DNA of 64,000 nucleotides from Candidatus Nitrosymbiomonas proteolyticus. GTDB taxonomy: Bacteria > Armatimonadota > Fimbriimonadia > Fimbriimonadales > Fimbriimonadaceae. The DNA is taken from NCBI GenBank assembly GCA_017347465.1, contig AP021858.1, positions 62,001 through 126,000 on the forward strand, written 5' to 3'. The notes beneath the pieces are model-generated. The model had not been told where the DNA came from. It made no database searches and saw only the letters and a list, made by a program, of their open reading frames with translations. Shown here one piece after another: positions 8,071 through 14,837 of this stretch (the stretch's first letter is position 1; every line of letters starts with the position of its first letter). A program made the translations under genes and the position numbers.

Positions 8071-9033
8071 CTAAAGGCTCGATCTCGCCGTCCTGAACCT
8101 CGTTTCGACCCGGTACTTCTTGCGGAGAGCCTCGCTTTGCTCCACTCCCAACACGCAAAGAGCCGTGGCGACTGGGTCGGTGGTGAGGCCATTCGGGCCG
8201 AGAACGGTCACCTGAATCCGGTTGGTAAGCCCCCACCCGGTCCGTGGATCGACGATGTGCGAATGCCTCTTGCCGTCGATCACGACAAACTGCTCGGTGT
8301 CGCCCGAAACCGACAGCGCACGGTTAGCGAGAAAATAGGCTTCGTTGTCGGCGTCAGCGACTTCGATTCGCCAGCCTCTTTCGCCTGGAGGGGCGCCCGA
8401 TGCCACCATGTCGCCCCCGGCAACCACCAGCGCGCGCAGCACACCCTTGCGTTTGAGCGCCGCGATCGCCTGATCGCACGCGTAGCCCTTCCCGATCCCC
8501 CCGAAGTCGATTTGCAGGCCTTTCAGACCGATTCCCACGGTCCGATTTCGCTCGTTCAACCCGACCGTTTGCCAGCCGACGAGTTTCCTTGCTTCTTCGA
8601 GGGATTGCGCGGTGGGAGGGACGCCGGTCTTTCGCGTATCCCGCCAAAGCCGAATCAACGGCCCGCAGGTGAAGTCGAACGCGCCTTCACTCGCCTCGGC
8701 GACCTCCTTGGCGCGCTGGAGGACCGTGAAGAGATCACGACTCACCGGGATCGGGCCTTCTCCCGCTCGGCCGCAAAGCTTCATGACCTCGCTGTCGGGG
8801 CGGTAGTCGCTCAGGATCTGCTCGAGTTCGGCGAACCTCGCGAACGCCGCCTTCGCCGCGGACGCAGCCTGCTTGGGGTCTTTGGCAAAGAACTTGAGGT
8901 CCACCCTAACCCCCATGTGGATTTCGCTGTATTCGTAGCGCTTGAGGGGCGGATCGCATCCCTCCTGCCACCCCCATTGCTGGCAGTGTCCGAGCGAGGG
9001 GATTCCGAGCAGTAGCAGCCACGCGATCTTCAT
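8071..9033 (-). CDS. apbE: FAD:protein FMN transferase (ApbE family)
   Basis: A 320-residue periplasmic-facing flavin transferase that attaches FMN covalently to Ser/Thr of redox proteins, using FAD and a divalent metal. The hydrophobic leader IAWLLLLGIPSLGHCQ looks like a signal peptide. Family motifs are SDYRPDSEVMKL, IDFGGIGKGYACDQAI (FAD/metal binding), VAGGDMVASG, SGDTEQFVV and HIVDPRTGWG, followed by TTDPVATALCVLG. I prefer the ATG at 9033 over one 30 nt upstream because an AAGGAAGG Shine-Dalgarno site precedes it and it begins directly at the signal peptide. The flavoprotein substrate is not visible in the window. Confidence 0.92.
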   Translation of the reverse strand: MKIAWLLLLGIPSLGHCQQWGWQEGCDPPLKRYEYSEIHMGVRVDLKFFAKDPKQAASAAKAAFARFAELEQILSDYRPDSEVMKLCGRAGEGPIPVSRDLFTVLQRAKEVAEASEGAFDFTCGPLIRLWRDTRKTGVPPTAQSLEEARKLVGWQTVGLNERNRTVGIGLKGLQIDFGGIGKGYACDQAIAALKRKGVLRALVVAGGDMVASGAPPGERGWRIEVADADNEAYFLANRALSVSGDTEQFVVIDGKRHSHIVDPRTGWGLTNRIQVTVLGPNGLTTDPVATALCVLGVEQSEALRKKYRVETRFRTARSSL

Positions 9034-9125
9034 TGCCTTCCTTGCGCCCCTAGAGAACTTCAAGGGGACGGCGAAACCCGGTTCGATGCAGGCATCGATG
9101 GGACCAGAGATCGGGCTACGGCGAG

Positions 9126-9677
9126 CTAGGAGGACTTTCGCGTGCGCTTCTTGCCCGCAGCACCCATTTCGACGCCCACTGCGCCGTCGCCAAACACCGC
9201 TCGCACCTTCACCTTACGAGTCGGCTCTTGGCCCCGAATCGTTGTCCAGTTTGCCCGATCGAGCGCCCATTGCCACCCCACATCTGTCGGGGAGTAAACG
9301 AACTCCACGCCCTCTTCGATGATGGAGGAGAGCGTCTTGCGAAGATCGTCGCGTTTGCCCAGCCGCGAACTGCCGGCGTCGAAGTTCGGGGAGAGTTGGA
9401 CCGTGACCGTTATGGTCTCCTCCTCCGCGGTCTTCGTCTTCTTGACGGGTTCGCCGGACTCTTCGATCTGTCCGAGTTCCACGCCGATGGCGGAGGTCAA
9501 ATCGCCATAATCGTCGGGCCATCGGAACGACTTGCCGTCGTATTGCGCGAGCGCATGCCGTCCGGAGAGAACCAACGCCGATGCGAGAAGCCCAACGTCC
9601 GTCGGACTCATCTTGGGATAGGCTTTGCGAAGCTGGTCAACGGCGGTTTCGAGCTTGGTGAGGTGACAGGTAATCAT
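9126..9677 (-). CDS. conserved-looking hypothetical protein
   Basis: A 183-residue soluble protein with no recognised domain. The N-terminal 60 residues are helical (LETAVDQLRKAYPKM, VGLLASALVLSGRHALAQ), the centre is acidic and rich in Lys/Glu/Thr, and the C-terminal end is strongly basic (KKRTRKSS). Codon use matches its neighbours. It is divergent from the BMP-family lipoprotein gene, with about 90 nt between them, and lies 92 nt upstream of apbE on the same strand. No function can be proposed. Confidence 0.6.
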   Translation of the reverse strand: MITCHLTKLETAVDQLRKAYPKMSPTDVGLLASALVLSGRHALAQYDGKSFRWPDDYGDLTSAIGVELGQIEESGEPVKKTKTAEEETITVTVQLSPNFDAGSSRLGKRDDLRKTLSSIIEEGVEFVYSPTDVGWQWALDRANWTTIRGQEPTRKVKVRAVFGDGAVGVEMGAAGKKRTRKSS

Positions 9678-9770
9678 GGAACGTCAGTCGAGAAAGCGTC
9701 GCTTGGCGCTGAACAATGCCCACTGCGCCATAATGGGGCATTGTACCCTGAGTTCCAGTGAGGTGATTCG

Positions 9771-10817
9771 ATGAGGCCGATTTCCATTCTTCAGTTTGCG
9801 TTGGCGTCGCTTGCGGCCGTGATAGTGGGTTGTGGCCCTGCCGGCGAGCCTTCGGACTCCGCCACCAACGGCAAGGAGACCCCAAAGCTGTTGGTTGGAC
9901 TCGTCTTTGACTCGGGCGGGCGGGGCGACAAGTCGTTCAACGATAGCGCGTGGGCGGGTCTCGAACGGGCGATCAATGAACTAGGAATCGAGCATCGCGT
10001 CGTCGAAAGCAAGAGCGAAAAGGATTACGATCAGAACCTCGCTGCGATGGCCGATCAGGGTTGTGACCTCGTGTTCGCAGTCGGACTGGGAATGGAGTCC
10101 GCGCTCAAGAAAGTGGCGGCGACCTATCCCAAGACCAAGTTCGCGATCGTCGACGGGCTGGTCGAAGCCGACAACGTTCGTTCTCTGCGGTTCAAGGAAG
10201 AGGAAGGCAGCTTCTTGGCGGGTTACCTCGCGGCCCTCATGAGCGAATCCGGGCGTTTGGGGTTCGTCGGAGGAAAGGAAATCCCGCTGATCAAGAAGTT
10301 CCATGCGGGCTACGTCGCGGGGGCGAAGACCGCCCGCCCCGATGTCGTCGTGCTGCCCGAGAAATACACCGGCAGTTGGGACAACACCGACACCGGCAAG
10401 CTCGCGGCCAAGGCCCTCTTCGCCGATGGCGCAGATGTCGTCTACCACGCCGCGGGGAAAGCCGGGCTCGGTGTGTTCGCTGCCGCCGAAGAGGCCATGA
10501 AATACGCGATTGGGGTCGATAGCGACCAGGACTACCTCGCGCCGGGAGTCGTACTGACGAGCATGGTCAAGCGCGTCGACGAGTCGGTGTTTCAAACGGT
10601 CAAGGACGTTCTCGACGGCAAGTTCGAATCGGGCGTGAAGGTGTATGACCTCGCCAGTGGGGGCGTCGGCCTGAGCGAGATGAAGCACACGAAGGACCAA
10701 GTCGGCGCAGAGCGGCTCGCGAAAGTCGAAGAGGTCTCCGCCAAGATCAAATCGGGAGAAATCAGCGTCCCGTCGACACCGGAGAAGCTGGCCGAGTTCC
10801 TGCAGAAGTCAGGCTAA
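9771..10817 (+). CDS. BMP-family ABC transporter substrate-binding lipoprotein
   Basis: A 348-residue basic membrane protein (BmpA/TmpC/Med family) whose homologues bind purine nucleosides or related ligands for ABC import. The signal peptide ends in a lipobox IVGC with Cys21, so the mature protein should be lipid-anchored. Family blocks are VGLVFDSGGRGDKSFNDSAWAG, CDLVFAVGLGME, KFAIVDGLVEADNVRSLRFKEEEGSFLAGYLAALMS, GFVGGKEIPLIKKFHAGYVAGA and IGVDSDQDYLAPGVVLTSMVK. The start has a GAGGTG Shine-Dalgarno site. No permease or ATPase genes are adjacent, so it is an orphan binding protein here. The stop overlaps that of the convergent zinc-ribbon gene by 3-4 nt. Confidence 0.92.
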   Translation: MRPISILQFALASLAAVIVGCGPAGEPSDSATNGKETPKLLVGLVFDSGGRGDKSFNDSAWAGLERAINELGIEHRVVESKSEKDYDQNLAAMADQGCDLVFAVGLGMESALKKVAATYPKTKFAIVDGLVEADNVRSLRFKEEEGSFLAGYLAALMSESGRLGFVGGKEIPLIKKFHAGYVAGAKTARPDVVVLPEKYTGSWDNTDTGKLAAKALFADGADVVYHAAGKAGLGVFAAAEEAMKYAIGVDSDQDYLAPGVVLTSMVKRVDESVFQTVKDVLDGKFESGVKVYDLASGGVGLSEMKHTKDQVGAERLAKVEEVSAKIKSGEISVPSTPEKLAEFLQKSG

Positions 10818-11077
10818 TCGCTCTCAGGAGAACAGGCTGGGCAACTCGCAGGCTCTCCGCTGCATGCGGGTGCTTCGGGCTGCGCCGGCTGAGTTGAGGA
10901 CGAATAGTCGTTGATGTGGAACCCGGACCCCTTGAACACGACTCCCGCAGGCTGGATGAGACGCTTGACCGTCCCTTCCGATCCGCAATCGCAGACGCTC
11001 AGCGGAGAGTCGGTGATGCGTTGCTCCGCCTCAAACACCTGCTGACAACTCGAACACTCGTATACGTACGTTGGCAT
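10814..11077 (-). CDS. FmdB-family zinc-ribbon protein
   Basis: An 87-residue protein with the FmdB/CxxC_CxxC_SSSS regulatory-protein pattern. It has MPTYVYECSSCQQVFE at the N-terminus, the second zinc half-site CDCG (residues 29-32), and VFKGSGFHINDYSSS before a low-complexity tail containing CPAC. Two cysteine pairs are expected to bind one zinc. The family is widespread and its role is undefined, though early members were linked to formamidase regulation. The gene is convergent with, and slightly overlaps, the BMP lipoprotein gene. Confidence 0.88.
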   Translation of the reverse strand: MPTYVYECSSCQQVFEAEQRITDSPLSVCDCGSEGTVKRLIQPAGVVFKGSGFHINDYSSSTQPAQPEAPACSGEPASCPACSPESD

Positions 11078-11176
11078 CGTCGAATCCTCAAGACCCCTTT
11101 CCTCGGCCGCCCGGCGATGTGTCAGAATGTCGGCGAGCCGCTAGGTTCATTCTCGGCATAAGAAGATACCCCGTTC

Positions 11177-11998
11177 ATGCTCGGCTCCCAAACCGTCGAA
11201 TTCTCTGACCTCGGCAAAGTCGCGGTGCTTCTAGTGCTCGAAGCGCTTCTTTCGGCCGATAACGCGCTGATCCTCGCCATTATCGTCCGGCACTTGCCCA
11301 AGGAACAGCAGCGCAAGGCCCTCTTCTATGGATTGGGGGGCGCCTTCGTCCTCCGCATCGCCGCGATCGCGCTGGCGTTCATGATCCTCGACTTCTGGTG
11401 GCTCCAGCTCATTGGAGCGCTTTATCTGATCTACCTCCCCGTCAAGCACTTTCGGACTCATGCCAGCGCGAAAGAGATCACCGGAAAGGCGGGGGCAGGC
11501 TTCTGGATGACGGTCATTTACGCGGACCTGGCCGACCTCGCGTTCGCGATCGACTCGGTGCTCGTCGCCGTCGCGGTCGTAAATGCCAAGGAGAAGGTAT
11601 GGATCGTCTACGCGGGCGCGATCTTGGGGATTATCCTCCTTCGGTTTGCGGCGACTTGGTGCTTGCGCCTGCTCGACAGATATCCGATCCTCGATCACGT
11701 CGCGTATGCCTTGGTGGGTTGGGCGGGGATCAAGTTGCTGTTGGTCGGGGGGCACACGATGGAGCGCTGGTACGTGGCGCGCCACGCGGGAGCGAGTTTT
11801 TCGGTCCACATTCCCGAAATGCACCCCGCGATTTTCTGGGGCGGGCTGACTGTGATTGTGGTCGTCGGAGGCTTTCTCGCCTTCAGCCGGGCCGCCCAAG
11901 AAGAGGCCGACTCCAGCCTCGAAGTAGGGAACTCCGATTCGGAATCGGTTCCTGAAGAGGATAGCTCGAACAAGGAAAGCACTCCCACGCCCCCTTAA
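11177..11998 (+). CDS. TerC family integral membrane protein
   Basis: A 273-residue polytopic membrane protein with about seven hydrophobic segments. Hallmarks are EALLSADNALILAIIV (residues 21-36) and the second repeat DLADLAFAIDSVLVAVAVV, whose acidic residues in membrane segments are the expected metal-handling sites. TerC-type proteins export Mn2+ in several bacteria and load exported metalloproteins; older links are to tellurite resistance. The C-terminal 40 residues are acidic and Ser-rich. I looked for a yybP-ykoY manganese riboswitch upstream (11078-11176) and saw none. The promoter is not clear. Confidence 0.9.
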   Translation: MLGSQTVEFSDLGKVAVLLVLEALLSADNALILAIIVRHLPKEQQRKALFYGLGGAFVLRIAAIALAFMILDFWWLQLIGALYLIYLPVKHFRTHASAKEITGKAGAGFWMTVIYADLADLAFAIDSVLVAVAVVNAKEKVWIVYAGAILGIILLRFAATWCLRLLDRYPILDHVAYALVGWAGIKLLLVGGHTMERWYVARHAGASFSVHIPEMHPAIFWGGLTVIVVVGGFLAFSRAAQEEADSSLEVGNSDSESVPEEDSSNKESTPTPP

Positions 11999-12119
11999 CG
12001 CTCGACGCTCTTCCCCCCAGCAGGGCCTTCCTTCGTCGCCGCGCCCATTTCAACCTGTTTCTGTGCAGATTGCCTCGTGCCGGAAGGAGAGCAGGCCCGC
12101 TCTGCCGAAGGAAAAGCGT

Positions 12120-13283
12120 ATGATCTGTGCGATTCTGCTGGCATCCATGACGGCAGTTCAGGCAAATGATATGAAGGAACTCCTGGGAGCAGTATCGTCG
12201 GCGCGATTGCGGGCCGGGGTCGAAAAGCTCGCATCCTTCCCCACGCGCAATACCCTCTCACCCACACTGAGCGAGGCGGCGGAGTGGCTTGCGGGGGAAT
12301 ACCGCAAGATTCCCGGAATGCAGGTCGAAGTCATGAAGTACGTCGCCCCCAAGAGCAGACGAGTTCCGGACGACACCGAAGTCGTGCAGGTCGTCGCCAC
12401 TTTGCCGGGTACGACGGACCGGCGAATCCTCGTAGGCGGCCACCTCGATTCCCTGAACTTGCGCGTCGATCCGAAGACGGGGATTGCGCCCGGAGCCAAT
12501 GACGACGCGAGCGGGACGATCCTCGCGCTCGAAGCGGCAAGGGTCCTTTCAACTCGCAAGTGGCGACACACGATGGTCTTCGTAGGCTTCACGGGCGAGG
12601 AACAAGGGCTTCTCGGCGCGACCGCGCTTGCGGCCCGTGCGAAGGCCGAAAACTGGCAGATCGACGCCGTGCTCAACAACGACACCGTGGGTTCGAGCAG
12701 CAACCTGAACGGCCAGAGCGATCCCCATCGCGTCCGGGTCTTTAGCGAAGAAGCCGAGACCCACGCGAGCCGCGAACTCGCCCGCTTCATCGAGTGGGTC
12801 GTTCGGCAGAACATGAGCGACTTCTCCGTCAAATTGGTTCTGCGCCGGGACAGGTACGGAAGGGGCGGCGACCACACGCCGTTCGCAAACGCAGGGTTCC
12901 CCGCCATCCGATTCATCGAGGTCCACGAGGAGTACACGCGCCAGCACACACCGGACGATCTCCCGGAACACATGGATTGGGAGTACCTTGCGCGGGTCAC
13001 TCGAGCTAACGTCGCCGCACTCGCAACGCTCGCCAATGCCGGTCCGCAACCCAAGAGAGTTCGCTTGGCCAACGACCAATCGCATCACGCGACCCTCCTT
13101 TGGGACGCGGAGCCTGGAGTGTCCTACAGAGTCTTCTGGCGCGATACCGCCTCCGCCACATGGAATGGGTCGAAGGAGGCAGGGGAAGCAAGCAGGTTCA
13201 CGCTTGAAAACATCAACAAAGACGACCACTTCTTCGCAGTAGGCTCGGAGGGCGGCGTGCCTGTTCCGCTCGGGAGTCCGTAG
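12120..13283 (+). CDS. M28-family zinc aminopeptidase, exported
   Basis: A 387-residue M28 metallopeptidase. The N-terminus (MICAILLASMTAVQA) is a short signal peptide. Zinc ligands are visible in VGGHLDSLN (His, then Asp), PGANDDASGT, FTGEEQGLLGA (catalytic Glu-Glu) and AVLNNDTVG, with the final His in HEEYTRQHTPDD. A C-terminal fibronectin-like region of about 90 residues follows (RLANDQSHHATLLWDAEPGVSYRVFWRD split over two strands). I chose the ATG at 12120 because AAGGA lies 7 nt upstream and the signal peptide starts there; a GTG 57 nt earlier gives a charged extension. It probably trims peptides outside the cytoplasm. Confidence 0.9.
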   Translation: MICAILLASMTAVQANDMKELLGAVSSARLRAGVEKLASFPTRNTLSPTLSEAAEWLAGEYRKIPGMQVEVMKYVAPKSRRVPDDTEVVQVVATLPGTTDRRILVGGHLDSLNLRVDPKTGIAPGANDDASGTILALEAARVLSTRKWRHTMVFVGFTGEEQGLLGATALAARAKAENWQIDAVLNNDTVGSSSNLNGQSDPHRVRVFSEEAETHASRELARFIEWVVRQNMSDFSVKLVLRRDRYGRGGDHTPFANAGFPAIRFIEVHEEYTRQHTPDDLPEHMDWEYLARVTRANVAALATLANAGPQPKRVRLANDQSHHATLLWDAEPGVSYRVFWRDTASATWNGSKEAGEASRFTLENINKDDHFFAVGSEGGVPVPLGSP

Positions 13284-13363
13284 GCCCTTCGTCCCTCGTT
13301 TGCAGCTTCAAATTTCCATTGGTCCCATTCGGGTGAACTCCCGACGCACCTTCACGTACTATC

Positions 13364-13525
13364 GGTTGAACCCCTTTCGAGGGGACGGCACAGGGCCCGA
13401 ACGGGCTCAGGCCCCAAGAACCAACAAAGCGTAGATGCGGGGCGGAAGTCGGCGACGAAAAGACTTCCGCCCAACTTTCGGCCCGTCGGCGAACTGAGTA
13501 CATCGCCCAGGCGGGCCTTTTTTTT
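13364..13525 (+). ncRNA. candidate structured small RNA or leader (no known family)
   Basis: Between two genes, about 160 nt can fold into successive strong hairpins. CCCCT-TTCG-AGGGG with a UUCG tetraloop lies at 13371-13384. A 6-bp stem GGGCCC..GGGCTC lies at 13393-13408. An outer GGTT/AACC pair (13364-13367 with 13419-13422) could close a multi-branch. A perfect 11-bp stem joins 13440-13450 to 13462-13472. A two-part terminator stem is followed by eight Ts. A possible promoter (TGAACT, 17 bp, TACTAT ending at 13362) would start transcription near 13369. It does not match SRP, 6S, tmRNA, RNase P or common riboswitch consensus sequences that I know. Confidence 0.6.
13480..13525 (+). terminator. 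intrinsic terminator of the candidate RNA
   Basis: GGCCCG (13480-13485) pairs with CGGGCC (13512-13517), and an inner GGCG (13488-13491) pairs with CGCC (13504-13507), around a 12-nt loop. Eight T residues (13518-13525) follow directly. It lies 46 nt before the next start codon, so it ends an upstream RNA rather than the downstream gene. Confidence 0.8.
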
Positions 13526-13558
13526 GGTTCGCGCCCCCAATCTCTGCGCCAAACCGGT

Positions 13559-13564
13559 TATAAC
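13559..13564 (+). promoter_or_regulatory. -10 hexamer abutting the proteasome-alpha-like gene
   Basis: TATAAC is followed by 6 nt and the ATG at 13571, just after the terminator at 13480-13525. The gene therefore seems to be transcribed from its own promoter as a leaderless mRNA. Confidence 0.5.
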
Positions 13565-13570
13565 GAGAGA

Positions 13571-14257
13571 ATGTTCACGCCCTATCAGTGGCAAGAAGCG
13601 ATGAGCAACCGCGCCGAGTACGTCGAGTCGCGCTTGACTCTGGGCGCGCCGGTGGTTGCGGCGTCATTCGAACCCGGAATCGTCATGCTTACCTACCGAC
13701 GCCAGGCTCGAAAGCTGTTTGAACTCTACGACCGGCTGGCATTTGGCGGCGTGGGGCAGCAGTCCGACATTGAGTCGATTCGGCTGGCAGCGCTGGACTT
13801 TGCGCATCGCGAGGGGTTCGCCCGGAGTGAGAACGACGTCACGTTGCACAGGGTCATCCATGCTATCAGCGCTCCGATGAAGGCCGCGTTCGCCGACTTC
13901 TCGTCCCCGCCCGTCATCGCGATGGCGCTCTTTGCCGAGTTGGGCAATACCATGGAAGAGGACAAGTACGGAATCGTCGAGTATGACGGCGACTTCGTAA
14001 CGACCGGGCATTGCGCTTGCGCCACCCCTCACCGGGGCGAAAAAGAAGGCGTCGCCGCAAAGCTGCATGCCATCAAGCCCAAGGGCCTTGACATTGACAA
14101 GGCCGTCGAAACCCTGAAAGAGATTTGGGTCAGCTCGTTTCAGGTGTTCGAAAAGTCCGACGGCGACAAGGAGGCTCCGCTTCGTCTGGAAGCTGCGATC
14201 CTCGAAAGAGACTTCCGAAAGGAGGCCCGGTTCCGAGTGCTCGACGTCGAGCCCTGA
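13571..14257 (+). CDS. 20S proteasome alpha-subunit-like protein
   Basis: A 228-residue protein that aligns by eye with actinobacterial PrcA along its whole length. The shared order is an N-terminal helix with QEAMSNRAEYVESRL, LFELYDRLAFGGVGQQSDIESIRL (PrcA has [22 protein letters not shown]), ALDFAHREGFARSENDVT, PPVIAMALFAELGN, YGIVEYDGDF and a C-terminal strand LRLEAAILERD. As expected for an alpha subunit it has no N-terminal catalytic Thr. In the cell it would form the outer gating rings of a 20S particle. No beta subunit, Pup/UBact, ligase or ATPase gene lies nearby, so its partners must be elsewhere or absent. A generic Ntn-hydrolase-fold protein is the alternative. Confidence 0.75.
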   Translation: MFTPYQWQEAMSNRAEYVESRLTLGAPVVAASFEPGIVMLTYRRQARKLFELYDRLAFGGVGQQSDIESIRLAALDFAHREGFARSENDVTLHRVIHAISAPMKAAFADFSSPPVIAMALFAELGNTMEEDKYGIVEYDGDFVTTGHCACATPHRGEKEGVAAKLHAIKPKGLDIDKAVETLKEIWVSSFQVFEKSDGDKEAPLRLEAAILERDFRKEARFRVLDVEP

Positions 14258-14264
14258 GCCGTCC

Positions 14265-14771
14265 CTACCCCTCGGACGACAGTTCCAGCAAGCCTTCCGC
14301 AACGTAAATCGGCGCCTCGCACCGAACCGCCAGCGCGATCGCATCGGAAGGACGCGAGTCGATTTCCGCCTCAACTTTCCCCCGACGCACATAGATCTTC
14401 GCGTAGTAGATCGCGTTCCAGAGGTCGTCGATCACGATCCGGTCGACTTCGAGCCCCATGCGATCCAAGATCGCCTTGATGAGGTCATGGGATAGCGGCC
14501 GGTCGGGTCGGCTTCCTTCCAGGGCAAGGCTGATCGACTGAGCCTCGAACGGCCCGATCATGATGTGGAGTTCCCTGCGGCCGTCCGAAAGCAGCACGAA
14601 GTGCGAGGTGTCGCTGCCGTTGTGAAACGAATACACTCCCCGGATGGCGACATCCACCAATTCGCCGTAAGAAACTGGTTCCCGTCCCTCTCCACTCAGT
14701 TCCTTGGGAAAGAACGGCGGGGGAACTTCCAGGTTCTCCGGCTCGCCGAAGCCTTCGACGTCGTCGGGCAT
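14265..14771 (-). CDS. bifunctional nuclease domain protein (DUF151)
   Basis: A 168-residue protein with the bacterial bifunctional nuclease (BFN/DUF151) fold. The diagnostic stretches are VLLSDGRRELHIMIGPFEAQSI, PLSHDLIKAILDRMGLEVDRIVIDDL and IDSRPSDAIALAVRCEAPIYVAEGLL. Members are described as having DNase/RNase activity in some organisms, although many are uncharacterised. An N-terminal extension of about 35 Pro/Glu-rich residues precedes the domain. Its start lies 7 nt after TATCTT with no Shine-Dalgarno site. It converges with the proteasome-like gene, with 7 nt between stops. Confidence 0.9.
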   Translation of the reverse strand: MPDDVEGFGEPENLEVPPPFFPKELSGEGREPVSYGELVDVAIRGVYSFHNGSDTSHFVLLSDGRRELHIMIGPFEAQSISLALEGSRPDRPLSHDLIKAILDRMGLEVDRIVIDDLWNAIYYAKIYVRRGKVEAEIDSRPSDAIALAVRCEAPIYVAEGLLELSSEG

Positions 14772-14778
14772 GCTACGA

Positions 14779-14784
14779 AAGATA
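14779..14784 (-). promoter_or_regulatory. -10-like hexamer abutting the DUF151 gene
   Basis: TATCTT on the minus strand is separated by 7 nt from the ATG at 14771, a leaderless-type spacing. Confidence 0.4.
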
Positions 14785-14837
14785 CCTCGCCATAGGTAGA
14801 CGCCGACGGACCGGAGTTCGTTCCGCCTGAGCGCAAT

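Noticed and set aside
11078-11176. Possible manganese (yybP-ykoY) riboswitch before terC
   Set aside because: The conserved GGGGAGUA and the paired CCGACCCC-type elements are absent, and the gap is too short for the motif.
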